DNA of 64,000 nt from JAPPHA01 sp965220985 (lineage in GTDB: Bacteria > Pseudomonadota > Alphaproteobacteria > Rhodobacterales > Rhodobacteraceae). The notes beneath the pieces are model-generated. The model saw only the letters and a list, made by a program, of their open reading frames with translations. It had not been told where the DNA came from and did no database searches. Below, piece after piece: positions 50,961 through 61,591 of the stretch (positions are counted from its first letter, which is position 1; the number at the start of each line of letters is the position of its first letter). The stretch is taken from positions 2,914,001 through 2,978,000 of the forward strand of contig OZ244854.1 in assembly GCA_965220985.1 (NCBI GenBank), in the 5' to 3' direction. The translations under genes and the position numbers were made by a program.

Positions 50961-53900
50961 TCAATAGGCCTGCAATGGCTTGACGCCGAGGTCGCCGTCC
51001 TGGTTTGCCTGGATGGCTCGCGAAGCCGCATGCGCTGCCCGCGCAGTTGTGAAATAAGGAATCCCCTCCGAGAGTGCGACCGCGCGAAGCGACTGGCTGT
51101 CGTGAACCGACTGACGACCGTCGCTCGTGTTCATGATCACGTCGATCTGATGGTCGAGGAGCTGGTCGACGATGTTAGGCTTGCCTTCGTGGAACTTCCG
51201 CACGACCTCGCAGCGAATGCCCGATTCCTCGAGAAACTCCGCAGTTCCTCGGGTCGCCACTGGCGAGAAGCCCAACTCGACCAAGGTCCGTGCCGTGTCG
51301 ACCAGCGTCTCAGTCTTGTCTGCATCCCGGAACGAGACAAACACCCGGCCTTGCTTCGGCAGGATGGATCCGGCCGCAATCTGTGCCTTGAGGAATGCGC
51401 GGGCAAAGCTGTCGTCGATGCCCATGACCTCCCCGGTCGAGCGCATTTCGGGCCCGAGCAGCGTGTCGACGCCTGGAAACCGGTTGAACGGCAGGACCAC
51501 TTCCTTGACGGCATAATGCGGCAAGTCGGGAGATTTGAGCTCCATGGCGGCAAGCTTCTCCCCCGCCATGAGCCTCGCGGCGATTGCAGCAATTGGTGAC
51601 CCGATCGCCTTGGCCACGAATGGCACGGTTCTTGATGCCCGGGGGTTCACTTCAAGGATGTAGATCTGGTTGTCCCTCACCGCGAACTGAACGTTCATCA
51701 GCCCAACGACCTTCAATGCGCGTGCAAGCTCCACGGACTGCCGCATCAACTCCTGGACGATCGACGGATCGAGCGAGTGGGGGGGCAGGGAACAGGCGCT
51801 GTCGCCCGAATGAACGCCCGCTTCCTCGATGTGCTGCATGACGCCAGCGATGTGAACATCGGTTCCGTCCGACAGAGCGTCGACGTCGACTTCCACGGCA
51901 TCAGCAAGAAAGCGGTCAAGAAGCACGGGGCTGTCGCCGCTCGCGTCAACCGCTTCTGAGATGTACCTCTTCAACTGCTGTTCGTCCCGCACGATCTCCA
52001 TGGCACGACCGCCGAGCACGTAGGACGGGCGGATCACCAGCGGAAATCCGAGCGCGCGAGCTCCCGCAATCGCTTCGTCGTGCGATCGCGCGATGGCGTT
52101 TTCGGGCTGTCGCAGGCCGAGATCGCTCAGCAACTTCTGGAACCGCTCCCGATCTTCGGCAAGATCGATCGCATCCGGCGATGTTCCAAGAATCCTGATG
52201 CCTTCGGCTTCGAGCGCCCGAGCGAGTTTCAGCGGTGTCTGACCGCCGAACTGCACGATGACACCGACCAGCCTGCCGTTGGTGCGCTCGACGCGCAGGA
52301 TTTCAAGAACGTGTTCGAGCGTCACCGGCTCGAAGTAAAGCCGGTCCGAGGTGTCGTAATCCGTGCTGACGGTCTCTGGGTTGCAATTGACCATGATGGT
52401 CTCGAATCCCGCTTTTGAAAGCGAGAAACAGGCGTGGCAGCAGCAGTAGTCGAACTCGATTCCTTGCCCGATGCGGATCGGTCCACCGCCGAGAATCACG
52501 ATCTTCTTCCGGTCGGTCGGCCAGGATTCGCACTCGACCTCGCCCATGACGGGGTTTTCGTAGGTCGAGTACATGTATGGCGTCTGCGATTCGAATTCGG
52601 CCGCACACGTGTCGATCCTCTTGAACGAAGCCTCGACACCGAGCCGCCAGCGGTGCCTGCGGACTGCGGACTCGTCGATCCCTGTCAGCGCTGCGATGCG
52701 AGCGTCCGAGAAGCCGAATGACTTGACGCGACGCATCTCGGACGATTTGTGGGGCAGCCCGTTTTTCTGCAGATGGTCCTCGATGTCGATGATTTCGCGG
52801 ATGCGATCGAGAAACCACGGATCGAACGAGGTCACTTCGTTGATGGTGTCGTTGTCGACGCCGTGGCGCATGGCTTGGGCGATCACCCGCAAGCGGTCCG
52901 GCGTCCGTGCCGTCAGCGCCTTGACGATGGACGAACGGTCCGATCCGCCGTCGATCGGGATCTCGTCAAAGCCGCTCAAGCCGGCCTCGATCGATGCGAG
53001 AGCCTTCTGCATGCTTTCGTGAATGTTTCGCCCGACAGCCATGACCTCGCCGACGGATTTCATTGCGGTGGTCAAATGAGGGGTGGACGCGGGGAATTTC
53101 TCGAACGCGAATCGCGGGATCTTGGTGACGATGAAGTCGATCGACGGCTCGAACGAGGCGGGTGTCACCCCCGTGATGTCGTTGTCGAGTTCGTCCAGCG
53201 TGTAGCCGACCGCGAGCTTTGCCGCGACCTTGGCAATCGGGAACCCCGTTGCCTTGGATGCCAGAGCCGACGAACGCGACACGCGCGGGTTCATCTCGAT
53301 GATGACCATGCGTCCGTTGTCGGGATTGATCGCCCACTGGACGTTCGATCCGCCGGTTTCGACCCCGATCTCGCGAAGGACCTCGATCGAAAGGGTCCGC
53401 ATGCGCTGGTATTCCTTGTCGGTGAGGGTCAGGGCCGGCGCGACCGTGATGCTGTCTCCCGTGTGAATCCCCATCGGGTCGACGTTCTCGATCGAGCACA
53501 CGATGATGGCGTTGTCCGCGACATCGCGAACCACCTCCATCTCGAATTCCTTCCAGCCAAGCAGGCTTTCATCGATCAGGATCTGTCCCACCGGCGACGC
53601 CTTCAGCCCGGCACGGCAAACATCCTCGTACTCGCTGCGATTGTATGCGACGCCTCCACCGGTCCCCCCGAGCGTGAATGCAGGTCGAACGATCGCAGGC
53701 AATCCGACGTGATCGATGGCCGCCATGGCCTCTTCGATCGAATGGGCAATCACCGAGCGCGGGCTTTCGATCCCGATTCTTGTCATCGCTTCCCGGAACT
53801 TCTGCCGATCCTCGGCCTTTTCGATCGCGTCGCGCCTGGCCCCGATCAACTCGACACCGAACTCCTTGAGCACACCGCGATTGTCGACCTCGAGAGCAGT

Positions 53901-54191
53901 GTTCAGGCCCGTCTGGCCGCCCATCGTCGGCAACAGTGCGTCGGGGCGTTCGATCTCGATGATCTTTTCGACCGTCTCGGGTGTCACCGGCTCGACGTAT
54001 GTGGCGTCTGCCGTGTCCGGATCGGTCATGATGGTCGCCGGGTTCGAATTGACGAGTATGAGCCTGTAGCCCTCTTCGCGAAGGGCCTTGCACGCCTGGG
54101 TTCCCGAATAATCGAATTCGCAGGCCTGCCCGATGACAATCGGTCCTGCTCCGATCACCATGATCGATTTGAGGTCGGTTCTTTTTGGCAT
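50961..54191 (-). CDS. carB: carbamoyl-phosphate synthase large subunit
   Basis: A 1,076-residue protein that makes carbamoyl phosphate from glutamine-derived ammonia, bicarbonate and two ATP for arginine and pyrimidine synthesis. It contains two homologous synthetase halves, each opening with a conserved biotin carboxylase-like segment: MVIGAGPIVIGQACEFDYSG and VILGGGPIRIGQGIEFDYCC. The C-terminal MGS-like allosteric domain holds the region near FVSFRDADKTE. The Met at 54191 (MPKRTDLKS) is the family start; the longer frame from a GTG is rejected. carA is not adjacent. Confidence 0.97.
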   Translation of the reverse strand: MPKRTDLKSIMVIGAGPIVIGQACEFDYSGTQACKALREEGYRLILVNSNPATIMTDPDTADATYVEPVTPETVEKIIEIERPDALLPTMGGQTGLNTALEVDNRGVLKEFGVELIGARRDAIEKAEDRQKFREAMTRIGIESPRSVIAHSIEEAMAAIDHVGLPAIVRPAFTLGGTGGGVAYNRSEYEDVCRAGLKASPVGQILIDESLLGWKEFEMEVVRDVADNAIIVCSIENVDPMGIHTGDSITVAPALTLTDKEYQRMRTLSIEVLREIGVETGGSNVQWAINPDNGRMVIIEMNPRVSRSSALASKATGFPIAKVAAKLAVGYTLDELDNDITGVTPASFEPSIDFIVTKIPRFAFEKFPASTPHLTTAMKSVGEVMAVGRNIHESMQKALASIEAGLSGFDEIPIDGGSDRSSIVKALTARTPDRLRVIAQAMRHGVDNDTINEVTSFDPWFLDRIREIIDIEDHLQKNGLPHKSSEMRRVKSFGFSDARIAALTGIDESAVRRHRWRLGVEASFKRIDTCAAEFESQTPYMYSTYENPVMGEVECESWPTDRKKIVILGGGPIRIGQGIEFDYCCCHACFSLSKAGFETIMVNCNPETVSTDYDTSDRLYFEPVTLEHVLEILRVERTNGRLVGVIVQFGGQTPLKLARALEAEGIRILGTSPDAIDLAEDRERFQKLLSDLGLRQPENAIARSHDEAIAGARALGFPLVIRPSYVLGGRAMEIVRDEQQLKRYISEAVDASGDSPVLLDRFLADAVEVDVDALSDGTDVHIAGVMQHIEEAGVHSGDSACSLPPHSLDPSIVQELMRQSVELARALKVVGLMNVQFAVRDNQIYILEVNPRASRTVPFVAKAIGSPIAAIAARLMAGEKLAAMELKSPDLPHYAVKEVVLPFNRFPGVDTLLGPEMRSTGEVMGIDDSFARAFLKAQIAAGSILPKQGRVFVSFRDADKTETLVDTARTLVELGFSPVATRGTAEFLEESGIRCEVVRKFHEGKPNIVDQLLDHQIDVIMNTSDGRQSVHDSQSLRAVALSEGIPYFTTARAAHAASRAIQANQDGDLGVKPLQAY

Positions 54192-54606
54192 GTTGCGGCG
54201 ACTGGCTCCCGAGTTGCTCACGGACGCGATCGGGCCGCAAGATCGCGACGCTTATAGACTCATGTGGCATGCAAACAAGCACATGCTGAACGGGCCAAAA
54301 TCGGACGGAATCGCCCTTTGTAGACCGAACCGCTGCCGCATGTCGTCGGTTCGGGCGTCAGTCACTCGATGCCCGCTCGGTTGGCATTTGGGACGGTGCA
54401 GCGTTGTCTTGCCCTCCTGTTCATGGCGAATTGGGGAGAATCGGCACTGATCGCGGTTTTCGGCCATGGCGGGCCTTGACATCGAACGACTGAGGGAATG
54501 AAACGCCCCGGGGTTCGGGCGGACGCCGCACTTTGACGGTGTCAGCGCTTGGGCCGAATTCATCCGCGTTTTCGCCAGAGAGTGAATGAGCAAAGGATCC
54601 GACGTC
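54192..54606. promoter_or_regulatory. divergent promoter region between carB and aspS
   Basis: This 415-bp stretch separates two divergent essential genes. The open frames in it show no protein similarity. It must hold both promoters, but I cannot place them reliably by eye. Confidence 0.4.
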
Positions 54607-56400
54607 ATGCACATGTATCGCTCGCACAACTGTTCAGAACTCGGAATTGCCGATGTCGGAAAAACCGTTCGGTTGTCCGGGTGGGTGCAGCGCGTTCGCG
54701 ATCATGGCGGCCTGCTGTTCGTGGATCTCCGCGATCACTACGGAGTGACCCAGGTCCTGGCGGATCCAGACAGTGACGCGTTTCACGCGGTCGAGGAACT
54801 GCGATCCGAGTGGGTCGTCAGGATCGATGGAGAGGTCAGGGCGAGATCGCCCGGACTGGTCAATCCCAAGATCGCCACCGGCGAGGTCGAGGTGTTCATT
54901 CGCGAGATGGAAGTGCTCAGTGCCGCCGACGAGTTGCCCTTGCCGGTGTTCGGTGACCAGGAGTACCCCGAAGAGACGCGTCTGAGGTACAGATTCCTGG
55001 ACTTGAGACGACAACGCCTGCATTCGAACATGATGCTGCGCTCCGCCGTCGTTGCGTCCCTGAGGGAACGGATGACAGGGTGCGGTTTCACGGACTTCCA
55101 GACGCCGATCATTGCCACGTCGTCTCCTGAAGGCGCTCGTGACTTTCTGGTTCCGTCGCGGTTGCACCCCGGCAAGTTCTACGCGTTGCCCCAGGCCCCC
55201 CAGCTGTTCAAGCAACTGATCATGGTGGCAGGGTTCGATCGCTATTTTCAGATCGCGCCGTGCTTTCGGGACGAGGATCCACGCGCCGATCGCTCGCCGG
55301 CGGATTTCTATCAGCTCGACATGGAAATGAGCTTCGTGACCCAGGACGATGTCCTGCAGACGATCGAGCCGGTGATCAAGGGCGTCCTCGAAGACTTCGG
55401 AAATGGCCAGGCGGTCACGGCGGACGTTCCGCGAATTCCTTATCGCGACGCGATGCAGAGTTACGGGACGGACAAGCCGGACCTCAGGAACCCGATCAGG
55501 ATGCAGGTGGTCTCCGAGCATTTCCGGGACTCGGGCTTTCGCGTTTTTGCGTCATTGCTCGAGAAATCCGGAACCGAAATTCGCGCGATCCCGGCCCCGG
55601 GCGGCGGTTCGCGTCGCTTTTGCGATCGCATGGACGCTTACGCCCGCTCCGAGGGATTGCCGGGAATGGGGTACATATTCTGGCGCAAGTCTTCAGAAGA
55701 CCCGGATCGCATCGAGGGCGCTGGACCTCTCGCGCGCAACATCGGTCCGGAGCGCACCGAAGCCATTCGGGCCCAATTGGGTCTCGAAGTCGGCGATGCC
55801 GCGTTCTTTCTCGGCGGGCGTCCGTCCTCGTTCGAAAGTGTCGCCGCGAAGGCGCGTGACGAGATCGGGCGCGAGCTGAAGCTGACGCGGCAGGAGGGGT
55901 TCGAGCTTTGCTGGGTCGTCGATTTCCCGATGTACGAAAAGGACCACGAAACGGGGACGATCGATTTCAGCCACAATCCGTTTTCGATGCCCCAGGGAGG
56001 CATGGACGCTCTGGAGAATTCCGATCCGCTTGACGTCATCGGATACCAGTATGATCTCGTGTGCAACGGTTACGAACTTGTTTCCGGAGCTATCCGCAAT
56101 CACGACGTTGACATGATGCGCAAGGCTTTCAACATTGCCGGCTACGATGACGGAGAGGTCGAAGCCCGTTTCGGGGGGCTTTGCCGGGCGTTTTCGTATG
56201 GCGCGCCGCCGCACGGTGGCTGTGCCACTGGAATCGACCGATTGGTCATGCTGCTGGCGGGCGAGACCTCGATTCGCGAGGTCATCATGTTCCCGATGAA
56301 CCAACGAGCAGAGGATCTGATGATGGGTGGGCCGACGGAACCGACTAATGCCCAGTTGCGCGAACTCGGGTTGCGACTTGTTCCGCAGGACAAGGACTGA
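54607..56400 (+). CDS. aspS: aspartyl-tRNA synthetase (bacterial type, possibly non-discriminating)
   Basis: A 597-residue class IIb synthetase. The N-terminal OB-fold anticodon-binding domain starts MHMYRSHNCSELG and has GWVQRVRDHGGLLFVDLRDHYG. Class II motif 2 is FQIAPCFRDEDPRADR and motif 3 is GIDRLVMLLAGETSIREVI. An inserted GAD domain around 310-400 marks the bacterial type. The ATG at 54607 is the family start; an upstream ATG at 54586 lacks support. Bacteria without GlnRS/AsnRS often have a form that also charges tRNA-Asn; the sequence alone does not decide this. Confidence 0.97.
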   Translation: MHMYRSHNCSELGIADVGKTVRLSGWVQRVRDHGGLLFVDLRDHYGVTQVLADPDSDAFHAVEELRSEWVVRIDGEVRARSPGLVNPKIATGEVEVFIREMEVLSAADELPLPVFGDQEYPEETRLRYRFLDLRRQRLHSNMMLRSAVVASLRERMTGCGFTDFQTPIIATSSPEGARDFLVPSRLHPGKFYALPQAPQLFKQLIMVAGFDRYFQIAPCFRDEDPRADRSPADFYQLDMEMSFVTQDDVLQTIEPVIKGVLEDFGNGQAVTADVPRIPYRDAMQSYGTDKPDLRNPIRMQVVSEHFRDSGFRVFASLLEKSGTEIRAIPAPGGGSRRFCDRMDAYARSEGLPGMGYIFWRKSSEDPDRIEGAGPLARNIGPERTEAIRAQLGLEVGDAAFFLGGRPSSFESVAAKARDEIGRELKLTRQEGFELCWVVDFPMYEKDHETGTIDFSHNPFSMPQGGMDALENSDPLDVIGYQYDLVCNGYELVSGAIRNHDVDMMRKAFNIAGYDDGEVEARFGGLCRAFSYGAPPHGGCATGIDRLVMLLAGETSIREVIMFPMNQRAEDLMMGGPTEPTNAQLRELGLRLVPQDKD

Positions 56401-56502
56401 CCTGTTGGCAACAATCCATAGACTCGATCTGCTGCCGGCGCGTGTCGATCGGTCCAGCCGCTTGCAGGGCGGACAATCGGTTTTTTGGATGGCAGCCATG
56501 CC

Positions 56503-57231
56503 ATGACAAGCGATCCTGAACTCGGTCCGGAAGTCCGCAACTGGCTGAAGCCGGACGGACCGACACGCAGTCAACTCGAGGGAAGTTACGCCCGGGTCGA
56601 ACCACTCGATCCTGCTCGCCACTGCCGCGAACTGCACGATGCAAACCTGCAGGATCGGGACGGGCGCATCTGGGACTACTTGCCTTATGGTCCGTTTGCA
56701 TCGCTTTCCGACTATTGCGATTGGCTGGACACGGTCGCTGCGTCTCCTGATCCGCTCTTTTTTGCCATTCGTGACAAGGAAACGGGTCGGGCAGGTGGTG
56801 TCGCGTCCTATCTTCGGATCAAGCCGGCGGATGGTTCAATCGAGGTTGGTCACATCAATTTTGCGCCGCCATTGCAAAGAACCCGAGCGGCCACTGATGC
56901 CATCTACCAGATGATGAAATGGGCCTTCTGTGCCGGGTATCGGAGGTTTGAATGGAAATGCAACGCGCTCAACATCCGTTCACGCCGTTCGGCCCAGCGA
57001 CTTGGCCTGTCCTATGAAGGAATCTTTCGGCAAGCGACGATTTCGAAGGGGCGGAACCGGGACACGGCGTGGTTCGCTGCGATCGATGCAGAGTGGCCGC
57101 AACTGCAACTGGCATTCGAGACATGGCTGTCGTTGGAAAATTTTGACGAGAACGGACAGCAACTGCGCAGCCTCACGGAGCTGACTGACCCGATCCTCGT
57201 GTCTCGTGATCCGGTCGTGCCAACACGGTGA
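56503..57231 (+). CDS. GNAT-family N-acetyltransferase
   Basis: A 242-residue protein of the RimJ/RimL-like GNAT branch. The acetyl-CoA fold region lies around residues 90-200, with VGHINFAPPLQRTRAATDAIYQM as the pyrophosphate-binding segment (R/Q-x-x-G/A type) and CNALNIRSRRSAQRLGLSYEGIFRQATI, the canonical RimJ-like segment. An N-terminal extension of about 60 residues precedes it. The substrate may be a ribosomal protein or a small molecule. The ATG at 56503 starts MTSDPELG. Confidence 0.9.
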   Translation: MTSDPELGPEVRNWLKPDGPTRSQLEGSYARVEPLDPARHCRELHDANLQDRDGRIWDYLPYGPFASLSDYCDWLDTVAASPDPLFFAIRDKETGRAGGVASYLRIKPADGSIEVGHINFAPPLQRTRAATDAIYQMMKWAFCAGYRRFEWKCNALNIRSRRSAQRLGLSYEGIFRQATISKGRNRDTAWFAAIDAEWPQLQLAFETWLSLENFDENGQQLRSLTELTDPILVSRDPVVPTR

Positions 57232-57311
57232 TCGACGGGGCGGCGTGACAACACGGCTGATTCGAGCCGGATGATTTGTGGGCAAGGTCAAGGGAACGAG
57301 GAGAGCAGAAA

Positions 57312-57887
57312 TTGGTTGAAAACGCGAACGCACTTGAGTTTTTTCTGACCAGGCGATCCCGCCCGGCCAGGACCCTGACCGGGCCGCCACCGGATCGTGA
57401 CCAATTGATGACGATCTTGACAGCGGCGGCGCGGTCGCCCGACCACGGCATGCTGGAGCCATGGCGTTTTGTCGTGCTTGAACAACCGGCGCTCAAACGC
57501 ATCTCAACGATCGCGCAGGCTCGCGGCGTTGAGAAGGGACTCGAACCGGTGGCGATCGAAAAGGCGCGATCACTGTTCGCTGGGTCTCCGCTGATTGTCG
57601 CAGTCGTGTCCTCACCCCAGGAGTCGGAGAAGATCCCGCAAGTCGAACAGACGCTCTCGGCGGGTGCAGTTTGCCTGTCGTTGCTGAATGCGGCGCTTGC
57701 CAGCGGCTGGGGGGCGAACTGGTTGACGTCGTGGCTCGCGCTCGATCGCGAGTTCCTGTCCTCGGCCCTCGACCTCGAAGAGCATGAATTCGTTGCAGGC
57801 TTCATTCATCTCGGCGTTGCCGAAAGTGCGCCGCCGGAACGAGCCCGACCTGACGTCGCGGAAAAGACGACCTGGATCAGCAGTTGA
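57312..57887 (+). CDS. nitroreductase-family flavoprotein
   Basis: A 191-residue FMN-dependent protein of the nitroreductase superfamily. An N-terminal FLTRRSRPARTLTG segment contributes to FMN phosphate binding. DHGMLEPWRFVVLE, a common internal segment, and the C-terminal EEHEFVAGFIHLG complete the fold. The start is TTG at 57312, chosen because GAGGAG lies seven bases upstream. The in-vivo substrate is unknown; relatives act on nitroaromatics, quinones or in redox sensing. Confidence 0.85.
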   Translation: MVENANALEFFLTRRSRPARTLTGPPPDRDQLMTILTAAARSPDHGMLEPWRFVVLEQPALKRISTIAQARGVEKGLEPVAIEKARSLFAGSPLIVAVVSSPQESEKIPQVEQTLSAGAVCLSLLNAALASGWGANWLTSWLALDREFLSSALDLEEHEFVAGFIHLGVAESAPPERARPDVAEKTTWISS

Positions 57888-58013
57888 TTCTGGGGCTTGT
57901 CGCCCTTGTCGCCGATCGATCAACACGGAACCCGGGGGTTGTTCGGGTCGCGACCTCTCTGGACGTGTCGTCGCGGCATCTTCGGGCGCCTGACTTGAGG
58001 CACGGCAGCATTC

Positions 58014-58592
58014 TCAGGGGTCGAGATACCCCGAGAAAGGCCCTCGGGCGGCGTTTTCGAGCCAGTCTTGGACGAAACCGCTGAGCGAACGAAAGCACAT
58101 CAGCATGATTGCGTCGGATTCACGCATCCAAAGCCCGACGGCAACCTGGCTCAACCTCGTTCGAATGAAATCGCCGGGACCGAATGCATCGCGGGACAGA
58201 TTCGCCGGACATCCCATGGCGAGAACCTCACGCATGTGCGATCCGGAGACGGAATGGATCATGCGCGCATCGGACACATCGCAAACCAGCACATCATTGC
58301 CTGAAAGCGCGTGCTCGAGTTCTGTGACCGCCTGGTTGGCATCGTTTGCAGGGACGGAAATCAAGAGTTCGTCGTGGGACATCCATGCGGCAAAGCGTTC
58401 TCCCGCGAATTCGATGCGACGACGATCCGGTACCTGGCAACCGCAAGTCGTTCTGATGGCATTGACGAGATCTGCCGAAGCGAGGTCGCCCCTGAGCGTG
58501 ATCATTCCGGGTGACGCAATCCAGGAAACCACCACGTTCCCGCCACGACTTCCCACGACTTGTCGCTCCTCTTTATGGCCGGACATCGTCAT
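58014..58592 (-). CDS. soxG: sarcosine oxidase gamma subunit
   Basis: A 192-residue subunit of heterotetrameric sarcosine oxidase. Gamma is the smallest structural partner of alpha and has weak similarity to GcvT-type domains. The start overlaps the soxA stop by four bases. The last gene of the four-gene unit read leftwards (soxB-soxD-soxA-soxG). Its sequence is less conserved than the other subunits, so the call rests mainly on position plus similarity in the RDAFGPGDFIRTRLSQVAVGL segment. Confidence 0.88.
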   Translation of the reverse strand: MTMSGHKEERQVVGSRGGNVVVSWIASPGMITLRGDLASADLVNAIRTTCGCQVPDRRRIEFAGERFAAWMSHDELLISVPANDANQAVTELEHALSGNDVLVCDVSDARMIHSVSGSHMREVLAMGCPANLSRDAFGPGDFIRTRLSQVAVGLWMRESDAIMLMCFRSLSGFVQDWLENAARGPFSGYLDP

Positions 58593-61591
58593 TGCATGAA
58601 CCGCGGATCGACAATGCGGGCAGGAATTGGTTTGCCGGTCGCCGGGCGAAACTCGATCACTTCACCGCGCCGTTCGGCACCCCTGCGAACCAGCCCGAGC
58701 GCGATCGATCGCCCAAGCGTCGGCGACCAGTAGGTGGACGTGACGCGCCCGATCATGGTTGGCACGCCGCTAGGGCCCTTGGTTCCATCGGTTGCGTAGA
58801 CCCCGTCTGGAAGAATCCGTTCAGGCTCAAGGGTTTCGAGCCCGACGTACTGCCAACGGTTCGGATCGGTCAGGAAAGATCGGGACTGGGCTCGCTTTCC
58901 AAGAAAGTCCGCTTTCTTTTTCGAAACCGCCCAGTGCAGGCCAAGATCCTGCGGCGTGACCGTGCCATCGGTCTCGTCACCGATCATGATGAATCCCGCT
59001 TCGGCTCGCATGACATGAAGCGCCTCGGTTCCGTAAGGCATGATCCCGTAAGGCTGGCCGGCCTCGATCAGGCTTTCCCAGAGTTCGAGGGCACGCGATG
59101 AAGGAACCTGAATTTCGTAGCTTGTCTCGCCAGAGAACGAAATTCTGAAGATCCGAACGGCGATGTCGTTGAGTCGAGCGTCAACGAAACCCATGAACGG
59201 CAGTGCCTCGTCAGAAATGTCTTCCGAGCACAGCTTCGAGAGAACCGATGTGGCTTCAGGGCCAGCGATGCCGATCTGCCCGTACTGTTCGGTCAGGTTG
59301 ATCGTCCAGACCTTCCAGGTCCACCATTCGGTTTGCAGCCACTCCTCCATCCAGGCGTGAATGTGGTCGGATCCTCCTGAAGTGGTGTGGCAGAGGAAAC
59401 TGTCTTCGGACAGGCGAGCGACCACGCCGTCGTCCATGAGAAACCCGTTTTCGTTGCACATCAATCCGTATCGGCATCGACCCGGTTTCAAGGTCGACAT
59501 CATGCCCGTGTATAGCATGTCGACGAAACGCGGGGCGTCGGGACCCTTGACGAGGATCTTGCCGAGTGTCGAGGCATCGAGCAAGCCCGCCTGCCGGCGC
59601 GTGTTCAGCACTTCGCGATTGACCGCATCCTTGATCGATTCTCCGTCTCGAAGGAAGCAGTAGGGACGGCGCCAATCTGCAACCGGCTCCCAATGCGCTC
59701 CGTGGTCCTGATGCCACTGATCGATCGGCGTTTTTCTGGTTGGCTTGAAAAGCGGACCGCGTGCCTCTCCCGCGATTGCTCCGAGTGCGACGGGAACAAA
59801 CGGTGGGCGGAACGTCGTTGTGCCGACCTCGGGTATGTCGCGACCGACCTGTTCCGCGAGTATGGCCAGACCATTGATGTTTGACAGTTTACCCTGGTCC
59901 GTCGCCATGCCAAGCGTCGTGTATCGTTTTGCATGCTCGACCGACACGAACCCTTCACGCGAGGCCAGATCGATGTCCGATACCTTGACGTCATTCTGAA
60001 AATCCAGAAATGCCCGCGACCGGATCTTGTATCCGGCATCTCGCGGGATGATCCAGGCTGGATCAGGCGGTGACACGGTTTCAGTCTCCCTTGGCTCGGG
60101 AGGCGAAACGGTCCTTCGATCCGTTCGAAGGCCACCATCGAATCTCGCCTGCCTGGCGGCTTCGCGTCCCGCGGTCTCGGCAGATTCGATGGCTCGAGAG
60201 GAATCCATCATTCCGTTCGCGGTTCCACACGGAATGACCATCGCTGATGCGTCCGAACCGGTGGGCGGGATGTTCGGGTCAGGGCGGAAACACGACCAGT
60301 CTGCATCCCATTTCAGCTTTCCCCCGCAGTGCGACCAGATGTGAACTGCCGGTGACCATCCTCCCGACATGGCGACCGCATCGCACGGCAAGTGCTGAAT
60401 CACGTCGCCGGTCCCGTCGACCCCGCAAATCGTAACGCCCTTGACGCGCTTTCGACCGGAAACACCGGAAATGCCCGCCTCATGAAACACGCGAATCCCG
60501 GCGTCCCGGGCCATCTGCGTTGCAGCATCTCCCGCGCGAGATCGCGTGTCCACGATCGCCGCGACATCGACACCTGCACGAACCAAGATGTCGGCGCTCA
60601 GATACGCGTTGTCGTTGTTGGTGACGATCGTCACACGATCGCCGACGGTGACGCCGTGGTTGACGACATAGTCCCGGACGGCAGATGCCAGCATGACGCC
60701 AGGCGTGTCGTTTCCTGAAAATGCCAGCGGTCGTTCGATCGCTCCGGTCGCCATGACGATTTTCTTCGCGCGAATTCGCCAGAAACGCTGCGCGGCACTA
60801 TCCGCGTCGGCCGTTTCTCCGCCCAAGTCTTCGATGGCGAGGACGTATCCGTGGTCGTACACCCCAAGAACGGTCGTGCGGCTTCGCATGGTCACTTCTG
60901 AAATTCGCGAGAGCTCCGAGACTTGCTCTTGGATCCAACCGTAGTTGTCGCCTTGTAGATCGTCGACCGGCGTGCGCCCCCCGAATCGGGTGCCTTGTTC
61001 GAGGAGCAGAACCCTGGCGCCGCTCTCCGCAGCAGCTCTTGCTGCGGTCAGCCCCGCCAGTCCACCGCCGACAACCAGGATATCGGTGTGGACATGAAGG
61101 TGCTGATAACGGTCTGGGTCGGGACCCGTGGGCGGTCTTCCGAGACCGGCGGCGCGACGAATGACCGGTTCGAAGACATGCTTCCAGCCAAATCGGGGAA
61201 ACATGAAAGTCTTGTAGTAGAATCCGGCCGGAAAAAACGGAGACAGCGCGCTGGTCATTGCGCCGACATCGAATTCGAGGCTGGGCCAGTGGTTCTGGCT
61301 CTGGCAATGCATTCCGGCACAAAGCTCGATGGTCGTTGCCGGCAAATTGGGTTGCCGTCTGTTTCCCTTGCCGACCTCGATGAGAGCGTTCGGTTCCTCG
61401 GGCCCTGATGCCACAATCCCGCGCGGTCGATGATACTTGAATGACCGACCGACCAGCATCCGGTCGTTTGCGAGAAGGGCGGATGCGACGGTGTCGCCCT
61501 CGAACCCGGTCAGTTTCCGGTTGTTCCAGAAAAACTCGAGAGGTCGACTTCGATCGATCAGTCGCCCTCCCTCGGGTAGACGTCTGCTCAT
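58589..61591 (-). CDS. soxA: sarcosine oxidase alpha subunit
   Basis: A 1,000-residue subunit with an N-terminal 2Fe-2S-like/small domain (FFWNNRKLTGFEGDTVASALLAND; KYHRPRGIVASGPEEPNALIEV), an NAD-binding Rossmann domain (VVGGGLAGLTAARAAAESG), and a C-terminal GcvT-like tetrahydrofolate domain (from about residue 610) that receives the methyl-derived one-carbon unit. It oxidises sarcosine to glycine with formation of 5,10-methylene-THF. The Met at 61591 (MSRRLPEGG) overlaps the soxD stop by four bases; upstream frame to 61750 lies inside soxD and is rejected. Confidence 0.95.
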   Translation of the reverse strand: MSRRLPEGGRLIDRSRPLEFFWNNRKLTGFEGDTVASALLANDRMLVGRSFKYHRPRGIVASGPEEPNALIEVGKGNRRQPNLPATTIELCAGMHCQSQNHWPSLEFDVGAMTSALSPFFPAGFYYKTFMFPRFGWKHVFEPVIRRAAGLGRPPTGPDPDRYQHLHVHTDILVVGGGLAGLTAARAAAESGARVLLLEQGTRFGGRTPVDDLQGDNYGWIQEQVSELSRISEVTMRSRTTVLGVYDHGYVLAIEDLGGETADADSAAQRFWRIRAKKIVMATGAIERPLAFSGNDTPGVMLASAVRDYVVNHGVTVGDRVTIVTNNDNAYLSADILVRAGVDVAAIVDTRSRAGDAATQMARDAGIRVFHEAGISGVSGRKRVKGVTICGVDGTGDVIQHLPCDAVAMSGGWSPAVHIWSHCGGKLKWDADWSCFRPDPNIPPTGSDASAMVIPCGTANGMMDSSRAIESAETAGREAARQARFDGGLRTDRRTVSPPEPRETETVSPPDPAWIIPRDAGYKIRSRAFLDFQNDVKVSDIDLASREGFVSVEHAKRYTTLGMATDQGKLSNINGLAILAEQVGRDIPEVGTTTFRPPFVPVALGAIAGEARGPLFKPTRKTPIDQWHQDHGAHWEPVADWRRPYCFLRDGESIKDAVNREVLNTRRQAGLLDASTLGKILVKGPDAPRFVDMLYTGMMSTLKPGRCRYGLMCNENGFLMDDGVVARLSEDSFLCHTTSGGSDHIHAWMEEWLQTEWWTWKVWTINLTEQYGQIGIAGPEATSVLSKLCSEDISDEALPFMGFVDARLNDIAVRIFRISFSGETSYEIQVPSSRALELWESLIEAGQPYGIMPYGTEALHVMRAEAGFIMIGDETDGTVTPQDLGLHWAVSKKKADFLGKRAQSRSFLTDPNRWQYVGLETLEPERILPDGVYATDGTKGPSGVPTMIGRVTSTYWSPTLGRSIALGLVRRGAERRGEVIEFRPATGKPIPARIVDPRFMQ